This document shows positions 1 through 6,318 of a stretch of DNA of 6,318 nucleotides, in pieces; positions within the stretch are counted from its first letter, which is position 1; each line of letters starts with the position of its first letter. The DNA is from Pseudomonadota bacterium. Lineage in GTDB: Bacteria > Pseudomonadota > Alphaproteobacteria > Ferrovibrionales > Ferrovibrionaceae. The notes under the pieces are model-generated. The model saw only the letters and a program-made list of their open reading frames with translations, was not told the DNA's origin and did no database searches. The stretch is from positions 1 to 6,318 of the forward strand of contig JAJYTL010000194.1 of assembly GCA_021793055.1 (NCBI GenBank), written 5' to 3'. The translations under genes were made by a program, and so were the position numbers.

Positions 1-823
1 CCAGGATGACGATGCGCCCGCCTGGCCTCAAAGCCCGAAAGATACGATGAAACAAGGCCCGCGACGCCACCTCGCCCTCGGAATGAACGATATTGCCAAG
101 CAGCGCGAGGTCGTAGCGCGCGCTGCCGAGGTCGACGGTGCGAAGATCGCCCGGCAGGAAATCGCAGCGCGCCGCGACGCCGTGTTTTTCGTAGTACTGC
201 TTGGTGGTCTCGAGCACGCCTGGAAAGTCCTGGCCGGTGATCCGCGCCGCGGCGTCCGCTTCCGCCACTGCGATACCCCAGATGCCCGAGCCGCAGGCGA
301 CGTCGAGCACCTGCAGGCCGCGCGCGCGGGTGCCGGCGCCGAGCGCCTCGGCCATGCGCCGCGCGGGTTCGCGCGCCATGACATGAAGACCGCGCACCAG
401 AACGGGGAAGAACGCCTCGGCTTTCTCTTTTTGTTCCACCCGCTGCACCGGCCGGCCGGTCCGCACCGCCGAAACCAGGCCGGCCCAGTTTTGGTAGATC
501 GCGTCGGTTTCGAGAATGCCGCCGACATAGTCGGCGCTGTCGCGGACGAGATAGCACCGGGCGAGCGGCGACAGGGCGTAGCGGCCCTCGGGTTTGGCGA
601 CAAGTCCGAAAGCGACCAGCGCGTCGAGCAGCATGCGTGTGCCGCGCGGGCTGGTGCCGAGATCGGTGGCGACCGCCTCGGCGCTGTCGCGGCCCCGGGC
701 GAGCGCGTCGAAGACGCCGAGTTGCACCGCCGCCGTGAGCACCCGCGAAGCGGCAAAGGAAAACTGCAATTGCCAGATCAGCTCCGGCCCGGGCTCGTGC
801 GGGCCGATGGTCGTCGCGGTCAT
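1..823 (-). CDS. SAM-dependent O-methyltransferase, CrtF/hydroxyneurosporene-methyltransferase-like (C-terminus missing)
   Basis: This minus-strand frame is open from an ATG at 823-821 to the left edge, giving 274 residues without a stop. The first ~110 residues (for example AASRVLTAAVQLGVFDAL at about 24-41) resemble the winged-helix dimerisation domain of methyltransferase family 2. The Rossmann methyltransferase domain follows: SAM-binding motif I VLDVACGSGIWG at 172-183, acidic QDFP at 198-201, GDLRTVDLG at 225-233, LLGNIVHSEG at 241-250 and LRPGGRIVI at 265-273. Family members are usually about 330-350 residues, so roughly 60-75 residues probably lie off the edge. A strong Shine-Dalgarno sequence supports the start. 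Related enzymes methylate hydroxyl groups of carotenoids, polyketides and other secondary metabolites. The substrate here cannot be read from the sequence. It is divergent from the hopanoid operon, so a link to isoprenoid tailoring is possible but is only inference. It does not resemble the radical-SAM hopanoid methylases. Confidence 0.85.
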   Translation of the reverse strand, partial: MTATTIGPHEPGPELIWQLQFSFAASRVLTAAVQLGVFDALARGRDSAEAVATDLGTSPRGTRMLLDALVAFGLVAKPEGRYALSPLARCYLVRDSADYVGGILETDAIYQNWAGLVSAVRTGRPVQRVEQKEKAEAFFPVLVRGLHVMAREPARRMAEALGAGTRARGLQVLDVACGSGIWGIAVAEADAAARITGQDFPGVLETTKQYYEKHGVAARCDFLPGDLRTVDLGSARYDLALLGNIVHSEGEVASRALFHRIFRALRPGGRIVIL

Positions 824-832
824 CGTCGATGG

Positions 833-840
833 CCTCCCTT
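833..840 (-). promoter_or_regulatory. Shine-Dalgarno site of the methyltransferase
   Basis: Read on the minus strand, these bases are AAGGGAGG, a near-ideal ribosome binding site nine bases before the ATG at 823. This fixes the methyltransferase start and makes it the best translation-initiation signal in the window. Confidence 0.75.
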
Positions 841-929
841 GTCGGACGAAACGCCCACATTGGGGCGACAACCCGGCGAAAAAAGGGCGGCGCCCCCGAC
901 GCTTCCGCACGACCAGCGCCCGGCCTCGC

Positions 930-958
930 TTGCCGAGGTTCTGTTCCCAACGTAAACT
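930..958 (+). promoter_or_regulatory. Candidate sigma70-type promoter, distal, facing hpnA
   Basis: TTGCCG at 930-935 and TAAACT at 953-958 are separated by exactly 17 bases. Each hexamer matches four of six positions of the housekeeping consensus. It would start a transcript near 965 with a leader of about 215 bases before hpnA. This comes from pattern matching only. Confidence 0.3.
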
Positions 959-1123
959 GCTCCCGTTGCGCGATTTCGCGCTGCTCGGCGATGCCGCGGA
1001 GGTCGACCCGGCCTGCGGCCGTTCGCCCGATCACGCGGCGCTCTTCCTTTTGGCCGAGCGCGAAAACGGCGAACCGCCGCCCGCCTTCCGCTACCGCCGC
1101 CTGAATGCCGCCGCGCGTCGCGG

Positions 1124-1153
1124 CTGCCGCCGCCGCGGCAAATCGGCTATAGT
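1124..1153 (+). promoter_or_regulatory. Candidate proximal promoter of the hpn operon
   Basis: TATAGT at 1148-1153 matches five of six positions of the -10 consensus and stands out in this GC-rich DNA. The -35 is weak: CTGCCG at 1124-1129 with an 18-base spacer. Transcription would start near 1160 and give a leader of about 20 bases before the hpnA GTG. It is a better-placed candidate than the distal one, but the poor -35 may mean that an activator or another sigma factor is needed. Confidence 0.35.
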
Positions 1154-1181
1154 CGGGCCGAAATTTGACGGGATCTGATAA

Positions 1182-2174
1182 GTGGCGGAAATCGTTCTGG
1201 TAACAGGGGCAAGCGGCTTCGTCGGCGCGGCCGTGGCGCGAGCGCTGATCGCCGAAGGCGCCCGGGTGCGGGTGCTCCTGCGGCCGACCAGCGACCGGCG
1301 CAACGTCGCCGATCTCCCGGTCGAGATCGCCGAAGGCGCGTTGGAAGACCCGGCCTCGCTCGAACGCGCGCTCGCGGGCTGCCGCCGCCTCTATCACGTC
1401 GCCGCCGACTACCGGCTCTGGGTGCGCGATCCCCGGCCAATGTTCCGCGCCAACGTGGATGGCACGCGGCGGCTGATGGAAGCGGCGCTCGCCGCCGGCA
1501 TCGAACGCGTGGTCTATACCTCAAGCGTCGCGACGCTCGGCCATGCGGCGGACGGCGGCGCCGCCGACGAGACCACGCCGAGCGCCGAAAACGACATGAT
1601 CGGCGCCTACAAGCGCTCCAAGTTTCTCGCCGAGGCCGAGGTCCGCCGGCTGATCGCGGCCGGCCTGCCGGCGGTGATCGTCAATCCGTCGACCCCGGTC
1701 GGGCCAGGCGACATCAAGCCGACACCGACCGGCCGCATGATCGTCGAGGCGGCGGCCGGCCGCACGCCGGCCTATGTCGATACCGGGCTCAATATCGTCC
1801 ATGTCGCGGACGTGGCGCGCGGCCACCTGCTCGCCGCCGCGCGCGGCCGCATCGGCGAGCGCTATATCCTCGGCGGCGAGAACATGGACCTCGGCCGCCT
1901 GTTCGCCGAGATCGCCGAGCTTGCCGGCCGGAAGCCGCCCCGCCTGCGGCTGCCCATCGCCGCCATCTGGCCGGTCGCGATCGGCGCCGAGGCGCTCGCC
2001 CGCGTCACCGGCCGCGAGCCGCTGGTCACCCGCGACAGCCTGCGCATGGCGCGGCATAAGATGTTCTTTTCCTCGGCCAAGGCGATGCGGGAACTTGGAT
2101 ACGCGCCACGGCCGGCGCGCGAAGGCCTGGCCGACGCCATCGCCTGGTTTCGCGAGCGGGGATATTGCCCATGA
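1182..2174 (+). CDS. hpnA: Hopanoid-associated sugar epimerase/reductase HpnA
   Basis: This 330-residue cytoplasmic protein belongs to the extended short-chain dehydrogenase family and fits the hopanoid-associated sugar epimerase subfamily in length and sequence. The NAD(P)-binding motif GASGFVG lies at residues 9-15, followed by LLRPTSDRRN at 32-41, a cofactor-binding region typical of HpnA. HVAADYRLW (72-80), VYTSSVATLG (111-120, catalytic Ser region), the YxxxK pair Y143/K147 and NPSTPVGPGD (168-177) complete the fold. The start is GTG: the codon just before it is an in-frame TAA, and the nucleotide-binding strand begins at residue 4, so no other start fits. The ribosome binding site is weak (GGGA at 1170-1173). 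It is the first gene of the operon and its stop overlaps the hpnB start. The exact reaction is unsettled; a role in hopanoid side-chain formation is inferred from gene context in this family. Dihydroflavonol-reductase-like annotations would reflect the same fold. Confidence 0.93.
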   Translation: MAEIVLVTGASGFVGAAVARALIAEGARVRVLLRPTSDRRNVADLPVEIAEGALEDPASLERALAGCRRLYHVAADYRLWVRDPRPMFRANVDGTRRLMEAALAAGIERVVYTSSVATLGHAADGGAADETTPSAENDMIGAYKRSKFLAEAEVRRLIAAGLPAVIVNPSTPVGPGDIKPTPTGRMIVEAAAGRTPAYVDTGLNIVHVADVARGHLLAAARGRIGERYILGGENMDLGRLFAEIAELAGRKPPRLRLPIAAIWPVAIGAEALARVTGREPLVTRDSLRMARHKMFFSSAKAMRELGYAPRPAREGLADAIAWFRERGYCP

Positions 2175-3328
2175 TCGCGGCCCTTGTCATCGCCGCGATC
2201 AGCCTCGGCATCTGGCTCGTTCTGCTGTTCGGGCGCGGCGGCTTCTGGCGCGAGCGGCCGCAGCCGCCAGGCGCGGCGTCGCTGCCGACGACTTGGCCCA
2301 GGGTCGGCATCGTCATCCCGGCCCGCAACGAGGCCGCCGGCGTCGGTCAAGCGCTCGCCTCGCTGTTCGCGCAGGATTATCCGGGCGATTACGCCATTGT
2401 CCTGGTCGACGACACGAGCGACGACGGCACCGCCGATGTCGCCCGCGCCGCGGCCCGCGCGGCCGGCGCGGAAGCGCACCTTACCGTGCTGGCTGGACAA
2501 CCGCTCGCGGACGGCTGGACCGGCAAGCTCTGGGCGGTGTCGCAGGGCATCGCCGAGGCGGCGCGCCAAACCCCGGAGAGCACGTACCTCCTGCTTACCG
2601 ACGCCGACATCGCGCATGCGCCGGATACCTTGCGGACCTTGGTGCAACGGGCGGAGGCGGAGGGCCGCGATCTCGTCTCGCTGATGGTCGAGATGCCGCA
2701 CGAGAGCTTCGCCGAAAAGGCCTTTCTGCCGGCCTTCGTGTTCTTCTTCGCCATGCTCTATCCCTTCGCCTGGGTGCGCGACCGCAAGCGGCGGACGGCG
2801 GCGGCGGCGGGCGGCGTGATGCTGGTGCGGGCCTCGGCGCTGGCGGCGATCGGCGGCATCGGCGCGATCCGCGACGCCCTGATCGACGACTGCACGCTCG
2901 CCAAGGCGCTGAAGCGGAACGGACCGATCTGGCTCGGCCTCGCGCCGGCGGCGACGCGAAGCTTGCGCCCCTATCCCCGGATGGGCGAGATTTGGGCGAT
3001 GATCGTGCGCAGCGCCTATACGGAACTTCGTCACTCGCCGATCCGGCTCCTCGCGACGGTCCTTGGCATGGCGCTCACCTTCCTCGCGCCGCCGCTGCTC
3101 GTTCTCGCCGGCGGCACGGCGGGCGGGCTCGGCCTTTTGGCCTGGGCGCTGATGGCCGTGGCCTATCTGCCGACGCTTCGCCGCTGCCGCCTGTCCGCGC
3201 TTTGGGCGCCGGCGCTGCCGCTCGTCGCCCTGTTCTATCTTCTCGCCACCGTCGAATCCGCCCGCCGCTATCACGCTGGCCAAGGCGGCCAATGGAAGGG
3301 CCGCACCACGCTCAGAGGCACCGCATGA
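2171..3328 (+). CDS. hpnB: Hopene-associated glycosyltransferase HpnB
   Basis: This 385-residue family 2 glycosyltransferase is anchored in the inner membrane. Residues 3-21 form an N-terminal membrane segment. The catalytic domain carries VGIVIPARNE (45-54), the nucleotide-sugar-binding LVDDTSDDGT (78-87), the metal-binding DAD in LLTDADI (141-147) and an acidic IDDCTLAKALK (238-248, probably the catalytic base region). A hydrophobic stretch lies at about 186-203, and two or three more membrane segments at about 296-334 and 344-360. QGGQWKGR at 371-378 sits where processive relatives have a Q/RxxRW motif. The ATG at 2171 is preferred over a TTG at 2165 because it overlaps the hpnA stop as ATGA and has GGGGA at 2158-2162, eight bases upstream. 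It is expected to transfer a sugar to a hopanoid or related lipid. Neither donor nor acceptor can be read from the sequence. Confidence 0.93.
   Translation: MIAALVIAAISLGIWLVLLFGRGGFWRERPQPPGAASLPTTWPRVGIVIPARNEAAGVGQALASLFAQDYPGDYAIVLVDDTSDDGTADVARAAARAAGAEAHLTVLAGQPLADGWTGKLWAVSQGIAEAARQTPESTYLLLTDADIAHAPDTLRTLVQRAEAEGRDLVSLMVEMPHESFAEKAFLPAFVFFFAMLYPFAWVRDRKRRTAAAAGGVMLVRASALAAIGGIGAIRDALIDDCTLAKALKRNGPIWLGLAPAATRSLRPYPRMGEIWAMIVRSAYTELRHSPIRLLATVLGMALTFLAPPLLVLAGGTAGGLGLLAWALMAVAYLPTLRRCRLSALWAPALPLVALFYLLATVESARRYHAGQGGQWKGRTTLRGTA
3314..3318 (+). promoter_or_regulatory. Ribosome binding site of hpnC inside hpnB
   Basis: AGAGG lies six bases before the ATG at 3325, within the last codons of hpnB. 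With the ATGA overlap it supports this start for hpnC and translational coupling to hpnB. Confidence 0.5.
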
Positions 3329-4164
3329 CCGCGACGGTGGAAACCCCCTCGGGCAAGACCGCGACGGACGAGAACTTTCCCGTCGGCTCGTGGCTGATCC
3401 GCGCCGATCTGCGCCCGCATGTGCATGTCTTCTACCGCTTCGCGCGCACGGCCGACGACATCGCCGACAATCCGGCGCTGACGCCGGACGAGAAGGTGCA
3501 GCGCCTCAACCGCATGGAGGCGGTCCTGCTCGGCGCCCCGGGCGACGATGCGCCCGATGCCGCCGCGATGCGCCAGAGCTTGCGCGAGACCGAGATCGCC
3601 CCCGACAACTGCCGCGATCTTATGGTCGCCTTCCGGCGCGACGCGACCAAGCTGCGTTACGCCGATTGGGACGATTTGATGGATTATTGCCGCTATTCCG
3701 CCGCGCCGGTCGGACGCCAGGTGCTCGATCTGCATCGCGCGCCACCCGCCGCGAAGCGCCCCTCGGACGCGCTCTGCGCCGCGCTGCAAGTGTTGAACCA
3801 TCTGCAGGATTGCGCGCTCGATTACGCCGGACTCGACCGCGTCTATCTGCCCGAAAAGGAACTCGCGGCCTGCGGCGGTACGATCGAGGATCTGCGCGCC
3901 GCGCGCGCCTCGATGGGCCTACGGAAAACTATCGACGTTCTTCTCGACGGCATCGACCGGCTGATGAGGAGCGCGCGGCGGCTGCCCGCCGCGGTGCCGG
4001 ATCTCCGGCTTCGCGCCGAATGCGCCACCATCGTCACCCTGGCGGAAACCCTGAGCGGCAGGCTTCGCCGCGAGGACCCGGTGGCGGGCCGCGTCGCGCT
4101 CAGCAAGAGCGACTTCGCCGCCGCCGCCGGCGTCGGCTTCTGGCGCATGGTCTTTCCATGGTGA
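3325..4164 (+). CDS. hpnC: Hydroxysqualene synthase HpnC
   Basis: This 279-residue all-alpha prenyl synthase belongs to the squalene/phytoene synthase family. In the characterised bacterial pathway HpnC converts presqualene diphosphate, made by HpnD, to hydroxysqualene. ENFPVGSWLI at 16-25 is the typical HpnC opening. The first Asp-rich diphosphate-binding motif is FARTADDIADNP (39-50; D44, D45, D48). The second is in NHLQDCALDYAGLDRVYLP (158-176; D162, D166). YCRYSAAPVGR (121-131) is the family's conserved helix. The different spacing and composition of the second motif, compared with the downstream paralogue, separates HpnC from HpnD. The ATG at 3325 overlaps the hpnB stop (ATGA). The frame is open far upstream, but those codons are a shadow of hpnA and hpnB. 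The end overlaps hpnD by seven bases. Confidence 0.95.
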   Translation: MTATVETPSGKTATDENFPVGSWLIRADLRPHVHVFYRFARTADDIADNPALTPDEKVQRLNRMEAVLLGAPGDDAPDAAAMRQSLRETEIAPDNCRDLMVAFRRDATKLRYADWDDLMDYCRYSAAPVGRQVLDLHRAPPAAKRPSDALCAALQVLNHLQDCALDYAGLDRVYLPEKELAACGGTIEDLRAARASMGLRKTIDVLLDGIDRLMRSARRLPAAVPDLRLRAECATIVTLAETLSGRLRREDPVAGRVALSKSDFAAAAGVGFWRMVFPW

Positions 4165-5027
4165 CGCCGATGCTGGGCGCCGGCGCCGAGCCACCGGAGG
4201 CCGCCGCGCTCGTCACCGAGCGGGTGCAGGCTTCCGGCACGTCGTTCTATTGGGCGATGCGCGTGCTGCCGAAGGCGGAGCGGCTCGCCATGTATGGCGT
4301 CTACGCCTTCGCCCGCGAAATCGACGATATCGCCGACGAACCGGCGAGCCGCGCCGAAAAGACCGCGGCGCTAACCGCTTGGCGCGCAGAAATCGACGCG
4401 CTTTACGCCGGCCGGCCGCGCCATCCGGTGGCTATGAGCCTGCTCGCGCCGGTGCGCCATTTCGACCTCGAGCGCACGGATTTCCTCGCCGTGATCGACG
4501 GCATGGAAATGGATGCGGACGGCGATATCCAGGCCCCGACCATGGCCGAACTCGAACTCTATTGCGACCTCGTCGCCTGCGCGGTGGGCCGGCTTTCGGT
4601 CAAGGTCTTCGGCATCACGGGGCCGATCGGCATCGAGCTCGCCGATGCCTTGGGCCGCGCCTTGCAGCTCACCAATATCCTCCGCGACCTCGCCGAGGAC
4701 GCGGCGCGCAACCGGCTCTATCTGCCGCGCGAGCTCCTGGCCAAGCACGGCATCGAAAGCCGCGAGCCGGCCGCCGTGCTGCGCCACCCGGCACTGCCCA
4801 AGGTCTGCCGCGAACTCGCGCAGACCGCCGAAAACCATTTCGCCACCGCGGCCAAGGCCATGGCGGGCCAGCCACGCCGGGCCGCGCGGCCGCCCCGCAT
4901 CATGCACGCCGTCTATCACGCGACGCTGCAGCGGCTTCGGGAAGACGATTGGCGGCACCTTGAGCCGCCGGTCAAGGTGCCGACCCTGGTCAAGCTCGGG
5001 CTTGTGCTGCGCCACGGCCTTTTGTGA
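4158..5027 (+). CDS. hpnD: Presqualene diphosphate synthase HpnD
   Basis: This 289-residue squalene/phytoene synthase family protein acts first in the three-enzyme squalene route. It condenses two farnesyl diphosphates head-to-head to presqualene diphosphate, which HpnC then uses. Visible signatures are SGTSFYWAMRVLP (26-38), the first Asp-rich motif REIDDIADE (53-61; D56, D57, D60), YCDLVACAVGRL (135-146) and the second motif LRDLAEDAARNRLYLP (175-190; D177, D181), with RIMHAVY at 247-253. The second motif is the canonical DxxED form. The ATG at 4158 overlaps the end of hpnC as ATGGTGA. The in-frame GTG at 4161 and ATG at 4170 are possible alternatives, since no clear Shine-Dalgarno site precedes any of them; coupling to hpnC probably drives initiation. 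It could be mistaken for phytoene synthase, but the hpn context argues against that. Confidence 0.95.
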   Translation: MVTPMLGAGAEPPEAAALVTERVQASGTSFYWAMRVLPKAERLAMYGVYAFAREIDDIADEPASRAEKTAALTAWRAEIDALYAGRPRHPVAMSLLAPVRHFDLERTDFLAVIDGMEMDADGDIQAPTMAELELYCDLVACAVGRLSVKVFGITGPIGIELADALGRALQLTNILRDLAEDAARNRLYLPRELLAKHGIESREPAAVLRHPALPKVCRELAQTAENHFATAAKAMAGQPRRAARPPRIMHAVYHATLQRLREDDWRHLEPPVKVPTLVKLGLVLRHGLL

Positions 5028-5037
5028 GCGTGTCTCG

Positions 5038-6318
5038 GTGAGCGCGGAAAGACGGGTTCACGTCATCGGCGCCGGCTTGGCCGGGCTCGGCGCCGCGGTC
5101 GCGCTCGCCGGCGCGGGGACCAAGGTGTCGCTGTACGAGGCCGCGCCGTATGCCGGCGGACGCTGCCGCTCCTATTACGACCGCGAGCTCGGCTGCCGCC
5201 TCGACAACGGCAACCATCTTCTGCTGTCCGGCAACGGCGCCGCGGCGCGCTATCTCGCGGCGATCGGCGCCGCCGACAGCCTGACCGGGCCCGGCCGGCC
5301 GATCTTCCCGTTCCGCGATCTCGCAAGCGGCGAAAGCTGGCGGCTTCATCTCAATCGCGGTCGGCTGCCGTGGTGGATATTGCGGCCGTCGCGGCGGCCG
5401 CCGGGGACCCGGGCGGCGGATTATCTCGCGCCCCTCAGGCTCGCCCGCGCGCGGCCCGAGGAGCGCATCACCGACCGGCTGGACCGCGCCAACCCGGCCT
5501 TTCGCAAGCTTTGGGAACCCTTTGCCGTTGCCGCCCTCAACACCGAGGCGGAAGCAGGCTCGGCACAGCTTCTTTGGCAGGTCATGCGCGAGAGCTTCGG
5601 CGGCGGCGGCCGCGCCTGCCTACCGCTGGTGCCGCGCATCGGCCTGTCGGAAAGTTTCGTCGATCCCGCGCTGCATCTTCTGCACCACCTCGGCGCCGAG
5701 ATTCGCTTCGGCGCCCGGTTGCGCGCCATCGCCAGAAGCGAGAGTCGGGTCGAAGCGCTCGATTTCGGCGAGCGAACCGTGGCGCTTGACGGCGATGACG
5801 TCGTGATCCTCGCGGTCACGGCGCCGGTCGCGGCCGAACTTCTGCCCGGCATCGCCGCGCCCGACCGCTTCCGCGCCATCCTCAACGCGCACTACAGATT
5901 AGCGCCCCCGCCCGGCGCGCCGCCCTTTGTCGGGCTCGTCAGTGGCTTGGCGCAGTGGGTTTTCGTCAAGCACGAGGTGATTTCGGTGACGGTCAGCGCC
6001 GCCGATCCGGTGATCGACCGGCCGGCGGACGAACTCGCGACGCGGCTCTGGCGCGACGTCGCCCGCGCCCTCAGCATGCCGACGGCGGCAATGCCGCCCT
6101 GGCGCATCGTCAAGGAACGGCGCGCGACCTTCGCCGCAAGCCCGGATCAGCTTATGAAACGTTCGGGCGCACGCAGCCCATGGCGCAACCTTTTCCTCGC
6201 CGGCGACTGGACCGATACCGGCCTGCCGTCGACGATCGAGGGCGCGCTCCGCTCGGGCGCCCGCGCGGCGGAACAGATTCTCGCGCCGGGCGCGCGACGA
6301 AGCCCGATCGGCCGCCGG
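5038..6318 (+). CDS. hpnE: Hydroxysqualene reductase HpnE, FAD-dependent (stop codon beyond window)
   Basis: From GTG at 5038 the frame is open for 427 codons to the right edge. The FAD-binding fold begins with VIGAGLAGLGAA (9-20; GxGxxG at G11-G16), the ribose-binding E34 and AGGR (39-42). LDNGNHLLLSGNG (55-67) corresponds to the DNGxHLLLG signature of squalene-associated flavoproteins. WEPFAVAALNTE (159-170) is the family's central motif. The C-terminal FAD-contact motif is NLFLAGDWTDTGLPSTIEGA (384-403), followed by LRSGARAAEQIL. The protein is therefore essentially complete, lacking at most a short tail. In the established pathway HpnE uses reduced FAD to turn hydroxysqualene into squalene. 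It was once annotated as a carotenoid desaturase-like enzyme. The GTG start is chosen because no other start codon lies in frame upstream near the fold; the gap to hpnD is 10 bases and no strong Shine-Dalgarno site is visible. Squalene-hopene cyclase is the expected next gene. Confidence 0.94.
   Translation, partial: MSAERRVHVIGAGLAGLGAAVALAGAGTKVSLYEAAPYAGGRCRSYYDRELGCRLDNGNHLLLSGNGAAARYLAAIGAADSLTGPGRPIFPFRDLASGESWRLHLNRGRLPWWILRPSRRPPGTRAADYLAPLRLARARPEERITDRLDRANPAFRKLWEPFAVAALNTEAEAGSAQLLWQVMRESFGGGGRACLPLVPRIGLSESFVDPALHLLHHLGAEIRFGARLRAIARSESRVEALDFGERTVALDGDDVVILAVTAPVAAELLPGIAAPDRFRAILNAHYRLAPPPGAPPFVGLVSGLAQWVFVKHEVISVTVSAADPVIDRPADELATRLWRDVARALSMPTAAMPPWRIVKERRATFAASPDQLMKRSGARSPWRNLFLAGDWTDTGLPSTIEGALRSGARAAEQILAPGARRSPIGRR

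Larger units (their letters stand above)
824..1181. other. Divergent intergenic/regulatory region
   Basis: This 358-base stretch separates the leftward methyltransferase from the rightward hpnA. It must contain the start signals for both genes. It contains the methyltransferase Shine-Dalgarno site, an inverted repeat CGCCC-N6-GGGCG at 852-867, and a short hairpin with a poly-T tract (minus-strand sense) at 879-895. It also contains two candidate plus-strand promoters and a GCCGCG-N3-CGCGGC inverted repeat at 1110-1124. From about 957 to 1178 the frame of hpnA is open and coding-like, with high G/C at third positions. It ends in tandem stops TGATAA (1176-1181) immediately before the hpnA GTG. 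That stretch has no ATG in a sensible place (a TTG lies at 966), no ribosome binding site and no recognised homology, so it is not called as a gene. No tRNA or transposon sequence was seen. Confidence 0.6.

Noticed and set aside
47..955. 302-residue plus-strand open frame opposite the methyltransferase
   Set aside because: The opposite strand encodes a clear methyltransferase with motif I and a strong ribosome binding site. The plus frame has no domain.
1110..1124. GCCGCG-CGT-CGCGGC perfect inverted repeat, considered as a terminator
   Set aside because: The stem is only 6 bp and no T-run follows on either strand. In DNA this GC-rich, such repeats are expected by chance.
1862..3292. 476-residue minus-strand open frame opposite hpnA and hpnB
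   Set aside because: Long antisense frames are common in GC-rich genes. Its composition is Arg/Gly/Ala-rich, it has no recognisable motif, and it lies opposite two well-supported genes.
1774..3324. Long plus-strand open frame continuous with hpnC, giving an apparent 796-residue protein
   Set aside because: The part before 3325 is an out-of-frame reading of hpnA and hpnB, rich in Arg, Ala and Pro with no domain. Only the hpnC part from the ATG at 3325 is real.
3390..4157. Upstream extension of the hpnD frame inside hpnC
   Set aside because: It is an out-of-frame reading of hpnC. The hpnD fold begins after the ATG at 4158.
5024..5041. Tiny GTG-started frame of five codons between hpnD and hpnE
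   Set aside because: It has only five sense codons and begins inside the hpnD end. It is better explained as chance at the gene junction.

Overview
The window is very GC-rich, with a strong preference for G or C at third codon positions. It carries the front part of a bacterial hopanoid biosynthesis cluster, in the order hpnA-hpnB-hpnC-hpnD-hpnE. That gene order, the codon bias and the protein sequences suggest an alphaproteobacterium. The same order is known from Zymomonas mobilis, where squalene-hopene cyclase follows hpnE. The sequence alone does not identify a genus.

Layout: (1) bases 1-823, minus strand: a class I SAM-dependent methyltransferase of the hydroxyneurosporene/CrtF-like O-methyltransferase type, with its C-terminus cut off by the left edge. 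(2) 824-1181: a divergent intergenic region of about 360 bp. It holds the Shine-Dalgarno site of the methyltransferase, two candidate promoters facing hpnA, short inverted repeats, and a coding-like open stretch that ends in tandem stops directly before hpnA. (3) 1182-6318, plus strand: five tightly packed genes. hpnA and hpnB overlap by ATGA, hpnB and hpnC overlap by ATGA, hpnC and hpnD overlap by 7 bases, and hpnD and hpnE are separated by 10 bases. hpnE runs off the right edge without a stop codon.

How the genes work together: HpnD, HpnC and HpnE form the three-enzyme bacterial squalene route. HpnD condenses two farnesyl diphosphates to presqualene diphosphate, HpnC converts this to hydroxysqualene, and HpnE reduces that to squalene. 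The squalene feeds the hopene cyclase, which is expected just right of the window. HpnA (an extended short-chain dehydrogenase/sugar-epimerase-like protein) and HpnB (a membrane-anchored family 2 glycosyltransferase) are conserved partners thought to act on hopanoid side chains, but their exact reactions are not settled. The overlaps imply one polycistronic, translationally coupled transcript starting in the 824-1181 region.

No RNA gene, mobile element, CRISPR array or clearly new system was found. The least explained parts are the divergent methyltransferase and the coding-like leader upstream of hpnA.
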